Shown here: piece after piece, positions 58,240 through 64,000 of the stretch
Layout: the number at the start of each line of letters is the position of its first letter
Numbering within the stretch: the first letter of the stretch is position 1
Source: JAADCS01 sp964473735
Lineage (GTDB): Bacteria; Hydrothermota; Hydrothermia; LBFQ01
Reading direction: 5' to 3'
DNA length: 64,000 nt
NCBI GenBank assembly: GCA_964473735.1
Contig: CAYYQD010000001.1
Location: forward strand, 20,384-84,383
Position numbers and translations under genes: made by a program
Notes under the pieces: generated by a model
Seen by the model: the letters and a program-made list of their open reading frames with translations, nothing else
The model's database searches: none
What the model was told of the DNA's origin: nothing

Positions 58240-58878
58240 TTACTTCCCCCTCGCTATGGTGGCGCCCACTACCCTACCTGCCCCGGCCTTTATGAGGACG
58301 GACGCGGCGTGGTAGAAGGTACTCCCCGTAGTGATCACGTCATCAACCAACAGAACGGTCTCGCCGTTCAACTTCTGTAGGCAGGAGAAGGCCCCGCTGA
58401 CGTTCCTCCCTCTATCTTCCCGACCCAAGAGCGCCTGGGGACGGGTGTATCTGTTCCGGAACAGTACCTTCCTGAAGGGTATCTGCAGATCTCTGGCTAT
58501 GGCCCGGGCTATTACGTCGGTCTGGCTGAACCCCCTCTCCCTTACCCGGGCGGGGTGCAGAGGTACCGGGACTACGACCTCCACGCCCTCGTGCTGGACG
58601 TAGTCGGCGAGTGAAACGGCGAAGAACTCCCCAAGGGTGCGCATACCGTGGTACTTCATCCTCTCTATGGCATCTCTGACCTTACCTCCGTACCACAGGA
58701 GGGAATACACCTTGAACCCGTAGAATACCTTAGGCTCAAGTAAAAGGTGCTTGAGTATGTCCTCCCAACACACCTCGCATATTCCCTCTTCGCTCAACCT
58801 CTCCTCACACACCGGACACAGCGGTGGAAAGAGGAAGTTTAAGAGGTTCCTAACAACGGGGACGGGATCTAACTTCAA
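58240..58878 (-). CDS. comF: ComF family phosphoribosyltransferase-like protein
   Basis: 212 residues from TTG 58878, which overlaps the queF stop (TTGA). An N-terminal zinc-ribbon-like set 'CPVCEERLSEEGICEVCW' is followed by a PRTase domain with 'VVPVPLHPARVRERGFSQTD', 'RPQALLGREDRGRNVSGAF' and the PRPP loop 'VLLVDDVITTGSTFYHAA'. ComF is linked to DNA uptake in competent bacteria; in others its role is unclear. It is second in an operon behind queF. Confidence 0.92.
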   Translation of the reverse strand: MKLDPVPVVRNLLNFLFPPLCPVCEERLSEEGICEVCWEDILKHLLLEPKVFYGFKVYSLLWYGGKVRDAIERMKYHGMRTLGEFFAVSLADYVQHEGVEVVVPVPLHPARVRERGFSQTDVIARAIARDLQIPFRKVLFRNRYTRPQALLGREDRGRNVSGAFSCLQKLNGETVLLVDDVITTGSTFYHAASVLIKAGAGRVVGATIARGK

Positions 58879-59258
58879 TCCTCTCTTTCCCTCTCAACCC
58901 TCACGACCGTATGGACGTTCCCCCTCGGGTTCCAGTCCCCCACGACGATGAGCTTGCGCGGTTTCAGGAGGTTCCACAGGGCGTCAAATACCTCGTTGGT
59001 CGCCGCCTCGTGCGAGATGTACCGGTTGCGGAACTTGTTGAGCCACAGCTTGAGGGACTTCAGCTCCACGATGTACCTGTCCGGGACGTACTTGATGTAA
59101 AAGGTGGCGAAGTCCGGGTACCCCGACCTCGGACACAGACACGTGAATTCGGGGAAGGTTATCTCCACCCAGTAGTCCCTATCCGGATACGGGTTCTCCC
59201 ACGCCTCCAGTTCGGCCTGCTCTATGGCGATCTCCCCGTACTTCTTCTCCCCTTCCAT
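58875..59258 (-). CDS. queF: NADPH-dependent 7-cyano-7-deazaguanine reductase
   Basis: 127 residues from ATG 59258, 8 nt after TAGAAT; the longer frame to 59309 is not needed. 'ITFPEFTCLCPRSGYPDFATF' holds the catalytic Cys and conserved Asp, and 'VELKSLKLWLNKFRNRYISHE' is the other QueF signature. It reduces preQ0 to preQ1 for queuosine in tRNA. The single-domain, short form is the Bacillus type. tRNA-Tyr, a queuosine target (GUA anticodon), lies just upstream; co-location may be chance. Confidence 0.96.
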   Translation of the reverse strand: MEGEKKYGEIAIEQAELEAWENPYPDRDYWVEITFPEFTCLCPRSGYPDFATFYIKYVPDRYIVELKSLKLWLNKFRNRYISHEAATNEVFDALWNLLKPRKLIVVGDWNPRGNVHTVVRVERERED

Positions 59259-59266
59259 CGTCGCCG

Positions 59267-59272
59267 ATTCTA
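59267..59272 (-). promoter_or_regulatory. TAGAAT -10 box, 8 nt before queF start
   Basis: Divergent from the tRNA-Ser promoter. Confidence 0.65.
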
Positions 59273-59312
59273 CGGGCGACACCCTCCTCCCCACGGACAC
59301 CCACTTCAACCT

Positions 59313-59318
59313 TAAAAT
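59313..59318 (+). promoter_or_regulatory. TAAAAT -10 box of tRNA-Ser(GGA)
   Basis: 13 nt before the first base of the tRNA. Confidence 0.6.
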
Positions 59319-59331
59319 ACAAACCTCAAAG

Positions 59332-59421
59332 GGAGAGGTGCCCGAGCGGCCGAAGGGACGCGACTGGAAATCGCGTGTCCCCCTGAACGGGGGACCGAGG
59401 GTTCAAATCCCTCCCTCTCCG
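59332..59421 (+). tRNA. tRNA-Ser (anticodon GGA)
   Basis: Acceptor stem GGAGAGG/CCTCTCC, D-arm with GCCCGAGCGGCCGAAGGG, anticodon stem CGCGA/TCGCG with loop CTGGAAA, long variable arm (CCCCC/GGGGG type), T-arm with GGTTCAAATCC. Discriminator G. CCA is not encoded. Confidence 0.97.
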
Positions 59422-59431
59422 CTTTCCCGTC

Positions 59432-59437
59432 TATAAT
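59432..59437 (+). promoter_or_regulatory. TATAAT -10 box of tRNA-Tyr
   Basis: 10 nt before the tRNA, so the two neighbouring tRNAs can be transcribed separately. Confidence 0.65.
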
Positions 59438-59447
59438 AGGCGCTTGC

Positions 59448-59531
59448 GGTGGGGTACCCGAGCGGCCAAAGGGGCCGGGCTGTAAACCCGGTGGCGTCAT
59501 GCCTTCGGGGGTTCAAATCCCTCCCCCACCA
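59448..59531 (+). tRNA. tRNA-Tyr (anticodon GTA)
   Basis: Acceptor stem GGTGGGG/CCCCACC, anticodon stem CCGGG/CCCGG with loop CTGTAAA, class II variable arm, T-arm GGTTCAAATCC, discriminator A. CCA not encoded. Confidence 0.97.
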
Positions 59532-59535
59532 TTCG

Positions 59536-59560
59536 GAGGGCCGAAAGGCCCTCTTTTTTT
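59536..59560 (+). terminator. intrinsic terminator after tRNA-Tyr
   Basis: Stem GAGGGCC/GGCCCTC with GAAA tetraloop followed by seven T, four bases after the tRNA. Confidence 0.95.
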
Positions 59561-59651
59561 GTCTGTACGGATGGGATACCGGGAGCCTTTCGCCTTTTAT
59601 CGTCCGCCCGGTAGGAACAGAAGGGAAAAGAGGTGTGGAATTGCACGAATC

Positions 59652-59694
59652 CGGTACCACTTCCTCAGAGCTTTATACCCGGAGTGATACTCCC
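59652..59694 (+). repeat. dispersed intergenic repeat, copy B
   Basis: Left arm GGTACCACTTCC (59653-59664) and right arm GGAGTGATACTCC region (59681-59693) form an imperfect inverted repeat; about 33 of 41 positions match copy C. Lies between the tRNA-Tyr terminator and a G/C hairpin. Confidence 0.75.
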
Positions 59695-59701
59695 ATCGTT
59701 A

Positions 59702-59736
59702 GAGGGGGGAGAGCCCCACACCGGGGGCCCCCCTCT
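59702..59736. other. strong G/C hairpin
   Basis: GAGGGGGG/CCCCCCTC outer stem with an inner GCCCC/GGGGC stem, 5 nt from the stop of the minus-strand gene at 59741. Possible terminator of that operon, though it lacks a T-run. Confidence 0.55.
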
Positions 59737-59740
59737 TCCA

Positions 59741-60103
59741 TCATTCGGTTTCCAGAGGCGATAGGAGGATCCTTCCGTTCCCCTTTACGGTTACGACGGC
59801 AGGCCGGGGACCCAGACCCCTTGTAGGGAGCATCTCGGCGCCCTCTTTACCCCGCAGGGAGAAGGTGAGGGTGTGCTCCCCGGCCCCGTACCGGAACCTC
59901 CTCATCCAGAACTCCCCCTCGTACCAGTACTTCACCTCAACCACGAAGGGCGCGTCCGCCTTCACCCTGAAGGAGACGGTTTCGGTACCGTACCTGACCG
60001 TCTCGTACGCTCCCCCTTCAACCTCAACCGTGTACGCTCCCTTCCCCTTCACCGGGAAGACCGCACCGTTATCTAAGGGCATCCACGCCAGAATCCAGAG
60101 CAT
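59741..60103 (-). CDS. small exported beta-rich protein
   Basis: 120 residues from ATG 60103, which has AAGGAGG 5 nt upstream; a GTG two codons earlier is less well placed. Leader MLWILA is short and uncharged. The body is all-beta ('GKGAYTVEVEGGAYETVRYG', 'FVVEVKYWYEGEFWMRRFRYG', split) like an Ig- or CBM48-type module. Function unknown. It follows the BNR-repeat protein gene directly (3-nt gap between stop and ATG), so the two are co-expressed and may act together at the cell surface. Confidence 0.75.
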   Translation of the reverse strand: MLWILAWMPLDNGAVFPVKGKGAYTVEVEGGAYETVRYGTETVSFRVKADAPFVVEVKYWYEGEFWMRRFRYGAGEHTLTFSLRGKEGAEMLPTRGLGPRPAVVTVKGNGRILLSPLETE

Positions 60104-60105
60104 AC

Positions 60106-61416
60106 TCACCTCCTTATGACCTTCTTTACTTTTCCGTTGGAGAGCACGAAATACACGCCCGCCGGTAGGTGTTCGGGCGACACCCCCTCTATGCGACGGC
60201 CATCGGCGGAGAATACGACCACTTTACCACCGTTCTCCGTTCCTGCGGAACTCTCCTTAACTCCCACGGCGTTGATGGGGGCGTATGCCATGAATACGTG
60301 CCAGTGGTCGGATACGCTGTTATCTGACCAGAAGACGTAAACATAGTTGCTGTCGGCCCACGCGTCTATGTAGTGTCCCGGCCAGCAGTCCCCCGTGTAA
60401 TCCACGTTGCTGACCCCTCCGCATCCGCTCCGGTCCACGAAGGGGAAGTCGTAGTTCGGCACTCTGACGGCCGGGGACCACGTGTTTCCTCCGTCCGTGG
60501 ATTTGGAGTAGTACAGGGACCACTGACCGGCGCCGTCGCGGTTGTCGTACCAGAAGACGTGAAGGTTTCCGTAGGGATCAGCAGCGATGGCGGGCATGTA
60601 CTCGTTGGCCGATGGCTGGTCCGACACCTTAACCGGGGACGACCACGTCCGACCGCCGTCGTTGGAGACCACCACCTCTATGTCCCAGTTGTAGTACCCC
60701 ACGTCCGCCATGTAGGCCACGGCCACGTTTCCCTTCCCCCATCCGGCGGCCTCGTACCCCACGGGGTATGGGTTGGAGGATATGTCGGTGCTCATGCAGG
60801 CGGCGGTTGAGGGGCTGGACCACGTGCGACCGTCGGGAGAGGAGGCCACCTTCACGTATATGCAGGAGGAGGAAGAGCTCCACCACAGGGCGTAGAAGAG
60901 GGAGTCGTCCTGAGCGGCTAAGGGGACCCCACCGCTGCCGTACACGGTGACCCTGTTCCACGAGTTCCCTCCATCGTAGGAGTAGGCGGACTTGAGGTCG
61001 TAGTCGCAGTAGTCGGCGTATATGACGACTAAGGTGTCGTTCCTGTAGGCTATCCACGGGTGGTCCGTACTCGTGCAGGAGCTTATGTTCTGGGGGGTGG
61101 TCCAGGTGGCTCCGAAGTCGTAGGACCTGGCGTACCCGGTCTCGTACCCGCCGAGGTATATCCTATGAACGACGGTGTCCGTTATGCGGATGACGGGGTC
61201 GCAGCACTCCGACCCCCTGCCGTACGGGGGGCCCCACGTCCTTCCGGAGTCCGAAGATGCCTCGTAGTCGTTCCCTCCGGACACGTCGCTTATCCAACCG
61301 GCTCCTCCCGTCCTGTACATCACCGCCCCCGATACCTCCATGTGGCTCGTGTTGTCGGGACGGTTATCCACCCTTACAACGGTGAAAGGTGCATCACCTA
61401 TCAAAAGCAGTACCAT
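60106..61416 (-). CDS. secreted BNR/sialidase-repeat protein with T9SS-type C-terminal domain
   Basis: 436 residues from ATG 61416, 9 nt after TACAAT. The leader MVLLLIG is identical to that of BamA in this window. Six Asp-box motifs (S-x-D-x-G-x-T-W type) are visible: 'SSDSGRTWGP', 'SYDFGATWTT', 'SYDGGNSWN', 'SSPDGRTWSS', 'SNDGGRTWSS', 'STDGGNTWSP', as in sialidase-fold propellers. Catalytic sialidase residues cannot be confirmed. The last ~45 residues ('VVVFSADGRRIEGVS', 'LPAGVYFVLSNGKVKKVIRR') form a sorting domain. Cys-rich in the first half, hinting at disulfides. Confidence 0.88.
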   Translation of the reverse strand: MVLLLIGDAPFTVVRVDNRPDNTSHMEVSGAVMYRTGGAGWISDVSGGNDYEASSDSGRTWGPPYGRGSECCDPVIRITDTVVHRIYLGGYETGYARSYDFGATWTTPQNISSCTSTDHPWIAYRNDTLVVIYADYCDYDLKSAYSYDGGNSWNRVTVYGSGGVPLAAQDDSLFYALWWSSSSSCIYVKVASSPDGRTWSSPSTAACMSTDISSNPYPVGYEAAGWGKGNVAVAYMADVGYYNWDIEVVVSNDGGRTWSSPVKVSDQPSANEYMPAIAADPYGNLHVFWYDNRDGAGQWSLYYSKSTDGGNTWSPAVRVPNYDFPFVDRSGCGGVSNVDYTGDCWPGHYIDAWADSNYVYVFWSDNSVSDHWHVFMAYAPINAVGVKESSAGTENGGKVVVFSADGRRIEGVSPEHLPAGVYFVLSNGKVKKVIRR

Positions 61417-61425
61417 ACCATGGGT

Positions 61426-61431
61426 ATTGTA
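61426..61431 (-). promoter_or_regulatory. TACAAT -10 box, 9 nt before BNR protein start
   Basis: Leaderless-type spacing. Confidence 0.6.
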
Positions 61432-61613
61432 CCGTGGAAACACGGGCGTATGGAAGTGATATGCGTAGCAGTGTTGAACCTACCTCACGCTCCAATCTCT
61501 TGGCATTTAAGGGCGCATCCCGGCACACAGTATTGAGAACATAGCGATGGGGAGGCGTCAGAATTCACACAGTACAATCGTGGGGGTGTATTAACGGCAG
61601 TATTCTCGTTGGT

Positions 61614-61657
61614 GCGGTACCACTCCTTCAAGTTTTGTACCCAGAGTGATACCCCTT
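61614..61657 (+). repeat. dispersed intergenic repeat, copy C
   Basis: Arms GGTACCACTC (61616-61625) and GAGTGATACC (61644-61653) pair with one mismatch around an 18-nt loop that ends in TACCCA. The downstream CAACACC/TCAG tail (about 61686-61703) is shared with copy A. Confidence 0.75.
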
Positions 61658-61808
61658 AAACGGTTCCTTGTAGTACCGTGCCCGCACAACACCCAAATAT
61701 CAGCGACGGGATAGTGCTTCAATCTTACCGAATAAGGGCCAACGCAAGGGGAGCGCTGTCGTGGGCACCACTCCGGTGGCTACTCCCTACGTAGGTACCT
61801 TTCCCCTT

Positions 61809-61814
61809 TAAAAT
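61809..61814 (+). promoter_or_regulatory. TAAAAT -10 box of tRNA-Ser(GCT)
   Basis: 10 nt before the tRNA; may also serve the ORF that follows. Confidence 0.6.
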
Positions 61815-61824
61815 ACCGTCCTGC

Positions 61825-61916
<92 letters not shown>

Positions 61917-61924
61917 TTTTTCTT

Positions 61925-62194
61925 ATGAGCGTTTTTGACGCGTACCTTGAGGCACTATCGGAGGAGATGCTCTCTCTGGAAGAGTTCCTCCGCCGCTTAA
62001 AGGAGGGGAGGTACGGGGAATTCTCACGGGACGACATACGCAGGTTCAGGGAGACGCTTGAGAAGAACGTCTCCGAGAGCGCCCACGTTAAAGGAGCGGA
62101 GATGGGGATACCGGAGGAGGAGGTCTATCGCGTGGTGGAGGAGAACGTCCTGGAGATACGGGGGACGTTTGAGCGGGTATTCGGATGGTTGTAA
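61925..62194 (+). CDS. small helical protein directly downstream of tRNA-Ser
   Basis: 89 residues from ATG 61925; an earlier start would lie in the tRNA. It is charged and predicted helical ('SLEEFLRRLKEGRYGEFS', 'DIRRFRETLEKNVSESAHV'), with no signal or membrane segment. Not recognised. The ATG is 10 nt after the tRNA end with no Shine-Dalgarno and no box of its own, so it is probably on the tRNA transcript and freed by 3' processing of the tRNA. Confidence 0.7.
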   Translation: MSVFDAYLEALSEEMLSLEEFLRRLKEGRYGEFSRDDIRRFRETLEKNVSESAHVKGAEMGIPEEEVYRVVEENVLEIRGTFERVFGWL

Positions 62195-62202
62195 TTCGGG
62201 TA

Positions 62203-62208
62203 TAAAAT
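62203..62208 (+). promoter_or_regulatory. TAAAAT -10 box, 9 nt before acidic protein start
   Basis: Part of TATAAAAT; drives the acidic protein and probably the receptor gene after it. Confidence 0.6.
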
Positions 62209-62217
62209 AGTGGAACG

Positions 62218-62433
62218 ATGATGCGCGAGCTAACACCTGAAGAGGAAAGGTTGATGCTCCTGCGGATTCTCATGCAGAGGGAAGGGGACGAGGAGGAGGA
62301 CGAGGACTGGGAGGAGTGGGAGGACGAGTGGCTTGAGGACGAAGATTGGGAGGACTACGACGAGGACGAGGAGTGGGAGGAGGAGTGGATAGTGGAGGAC
62401 TACGACGAGGACGAGGACGATTGGGACGAGTAG
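62218..62433 (+). CDS. very acidic 71-residue protein
   Basis: 71 residues (ATG 62218 or 62221). A short amphipathic N-part ('MMRELTPEEERLMLLRILMQ') is followed from residue 22 by Asp/Glu with regularly placed Trp and Tyr ('DEDWEEWEDEWLEDEDW'); 41 of 71 residues are acidic, seven are Trp, and no basic residue occurs after residue 21. Such tails bind metal ions or basic proteins, but no family was recognised. A promoter box at leaderless distance and the gene following after 9 nt support that it is real. It is likely co-expressed with the receptor at 62443. Confidence 0.65.
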   Translation: MMRELTPEEERLMLLRILMQREGDEEEDEDWEEWEDEWLEDEDWEDYDEDEEWEEEWIVEDYDEDEDDWDE

Positions 62434-62442
62434 CCCCCTCCC

Positions 62443-63936
62443 ATGCTCCAGATCTTACTGTCCCAGTACGTCATGCCCCCGGTTGAGGTTGAAGATAAAG
62501 CTCCTCCTGTCTGGTACGATGAGGATACCCTATCTTACGGCGAGACCTGGCAGTCCGCTTACTCCTTGAGCGGCTCTATCGGATACACCTACGGCTCCTA
62601 CGCGGACCTTAGCGGGCTATCCGTAAAGGGTGGCCATCCGAAGGGAACGGCCGTGCTCTTGAACGGCCTGCTTATAAATCAACCTCAGGGAGGGGAGGCG
62701 GATCTATCGGACCTATCCACCTTCCTGTTTTCTAAGGCGGAGGTATGGGAGGGTGGGACCACCCCCTATTCCATATACGGCAACCTGAACCTCTCCTACG
62801 TACCGGATACGCTGGGGTACCTTGAGGTTGGCTCTAAGGGGACGGTGCGGGGAGGGATGAAGTGGGGGAGCATTGGGGGGGAAGGGGGGCTGGCCACCCG
62901 CGGCAGGGACAGTCTCCTGTACGCCGAGGCGGTGTGGAGTTTTAACGGTGTATTCGTTGATATGAGGCTCTCCCGTAAGAGGACGTCCGGTATGGAGGGG
63001 TTCCCCCAGACGGCGGGCGTGCAGGGGGACGTCAGGTTAGCCCTCGGTACCCGGTGGGGTAACGCTCTCCTTCTACGGCGGACGTGGAAGGACTGGTCGG
63101 GGTACTACAGGCACGACAACCTCCGCCTATCTCGGGAAGTTCGTATTTTCGGTCTCATCCTCGGGGGAACGCTGGAGGGAGTCAGGAGCACGAACGTGGG
63201 AAGCAGGTGGAGACCTCTCCTGTCCCTGGGTAAAGAGTTCTCCCTTAAGTGGATGTACCTCAGCGGTGGAGTCTGGTGGGACGGAAGGCGCTCCGGGTAC
63301 TCGTCCGTGTTGGGGGTTCGGGGATGGATGCTCTACGCCGAAGGCTTCGCGGCGAGCCGTATCCCCTCCTTTGACGAGCTCTACTGGGAAGGGTACGGGG
63401 CCAGAGGAAACCCGGACCTACGGAACGAAAGGAGTCTGGGGATAAGTACCGGATTCATCCACAGGTACGTTCGGATGGACCTGTACTTCCGCAGGTTCTA
63501 CGACCTCATAGAGTGGAGGCCTTCCGGTGGGATATGGAGGCCGGGGAACGTGGGGGCCGCGAGGGTTTGGGGGGGGGAGGTGAAGGTAGCGTACGGACCT
63601 CTCCTCCTCAGATACGTCAGGATGTGGGCTTACGACGACTCAGGGAAGAGGCTCATATATCGTCCCCGGAACTCGTACTACCTGCGGCTCTCCCCGAGGA
63701 TCCGTAACCTGACCCTGACGACCTCCATCACGTATCTGGATCCGCGCTTCACCAACCCGGAGAACACCCGTTTTGTGGATTACGTCCTCCTCGTGGATGT
63801 GGGGGTCTCCGTTGCCCTCGGCCGTGTGGGGGTCGTCCTGTCGGCTAACAACGTACTTAACGGTAGGTACTACTTCGTTGAGAGGTATCCCCTTCCCGGC
63901 AGGACGTTCTCCCTTCGGGCCTATCTGAAACCTTAA
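62443..63936 (+). CDS. TonB-dependent receptor-like barrel (BtuB-type C-terminus)
   Basis: 497 residues. The start is fixed by an in-frame TAG four codons upstream, the stop of the acidic gene (TAG CCC CCT CCC ATG), giving the leader MLQILLS then Gln. A shortened plug-like region ('LSVKGGHPKGTAVLLNGLLI', 'AEVWEGGTTPYSIYGN') precedes the barrel. 'ASRIPSFDELYWEGYGARGN', 'PDLRNERSLGISTGF' and the C-terminal 'NVLNGRYYFVERYPLPGRTF' match BtuB-like receptors. It is short for the class (usually 600 or more), mainly in the plug. Ligand could be a cobamide or metal chelate; unproven. Confidence 0.85.
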   Translation: MLQILLSQYVMPPVEVEDKAPPVWYDEDTLSYGETWQSAYSLSGSIGYTYGSYADLSGLSVKGGHPKGTAVLLNGLLINQPQGGEADLSDLSTFLFSKAEVWEGGTTPYSIYGNLNLSYVPDTLGYLEVGSKGTVRGGMKWGSIGGEGGLATRGRDSLLYAEAVWSFNGVFVDMRLSRKRTSGMEGFPQTAGVQGDVRLALGTRWGNALLLRRTWKDWSGYYRHDNLRLSREVRIFGLILGGTLEGVRSTNVGSRWRPLLSLGKEFSLKWMYLSGGVWWDGRRSGYSSVLGVRGWMLYAEGFAASRIPSFDELYWEGYGARGNPDLRNERSLGISTGFIHRYVRMDLYFRRFYDLIEWRPSGGIWRPGNVGAARVWGGEVKVAYGPLLLRYVRMWAYDDSGKRLIYRPRNSYYLRLSPRIRNLTLTTSITYLDPRFTNPENTRFVDYVLLVDVGVSVALGRVGVVLSANNVLNGRYYFVERYPLPGRTFSLRAYLKP

Positions 63937-63942
63937 CGGTGA

Positions 63943-63948
63943 TATAAT
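63943..63948 (+). promoter_or_regulatory. TATAAT -10 box, 8 nt before start at 63957
   Basis: Consensus hexamer for the gene cut by the window end. Confidence 0.65.
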
Positions 63949-63956
63949 TCCCATCT

Positions 63957-64000
63957 ATGAGTCTTGACGCCCTTCTGATGATGCTGTTCTCCTGGACGGT
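63957..64000 (+). CDS. start of a truncated gene, product unknown
   Basis: Only 14 codons (MSLDALLMMLFSWT) before the window ends. The hydrophobic start suggests a membrane protein. The TATAAT box 8 nt upstream supports the ATG. Confidence 0.5.
   Translation, partial: MSLDALLMMLFSWT

Larger units (their letters stand above)
61417..61824. other. 408-bp intergenic region holding repeat copy C
   Basis: No supported gene. It contains the TACAAT box at 61426-61431 (minus), repeat copy C at 61614-61657 with extra inverted pairing GGTGCGGTAC (61611-61620) against GTACCGTGCC (61673-61682), and the tRNA promoter at its right end. The remaining 61441-61600 shows no clear motif. Confidence 0.6.

Overview
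The window looks like chromosomal DNA of a thermophilic, didermic bacterium. It has moderately high GC, an Arg and Ile codon bias (many AGG and ATA) familiar from thermophiles, outer-membrane beta-barrels (BamA, TonB-dependent receptors, a porin), TonB/ExbBD genes, lipoproteins, and five secreted proteins ending in a type IX-secretion-like C-terminal sorting domain. That mix suggests the FCB group or a related candidate lineage. The lineage is inference; no rRNA is present. Two 100-base N runs (22773-22872 and 33402-33501) are scaffold gaps, so gene order across them is not certain.

Layout. 1-10958: a long plus-strand operon holding a TPR protein, an ExbB/ExbD/ExbD/TonB energy-transducing cluster, an OmpA/FlgD-like secreted protein, guaB, a lone V-type ATPase subunit C, two unknowns and a second TPR protein related to the first. 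10965-20362: mostly minus-strand genes (nucleotidyltransferase, lipoprotein, phosphohexomutase, TPR regulator-like protein, anti-sigma, ECF sigma, MTA/SAH deaminase) interleaved with plus-strand lipoprotein/barrel genes and mgtE. 20435-24375: bamA running into gap 1, then a type II restriction-modification pair whose 5' end is lost in the gap. 24388-33394: mscL, secreted propellers, phosphoesterase, UvrD helicase, an alcohol dehydrogenase-mtnA-O-antigen ligase operon. 33502-37200: a repeat remnant, a fused purN-purH, tRNA-Pro with a degenerate duplicate, cmk, coaE. 37445-45207: secreted subtilase, ABC permease, pstS with a porin, and a TonB receptor with a structured leader. 45208-59258: DUF192, der, glycosyltransferase, sppA, a three-gene TPR/SpoIID operon, M16 peptidase-antiporter, nuoE, comF, queF. 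59332-64000: three class II tRNAs, secreted BNR-repeat protein, a very acidic mini-protein and a BtuB-like receptor.

Two genome-wide habits stand out. First, nearly every operon-leading gene has a TAnnnT box (TAGAAT, TATAAT, TAAAAT) only 6-10 nt before its start codon and no Shine-Dalgarno, which points to leaderless mRNAs; genes inside operons mostly carry AAGGAGG-like sites. Second, many exported proteins begin with a very short hydrophobic leader without Lys/Arg (for example MLFFLLLQ, MVLLLIGQ), and in seven cases a nearby in-frame stop rules out a longer N-terminus. Other points of note are the second ExbD without its membrane Asp, the purN-purH fusion, a dispersed inverted-repeat element that borders gap 2, and a 71-residue protein with 41 acidic residues next to a TonB receptor.
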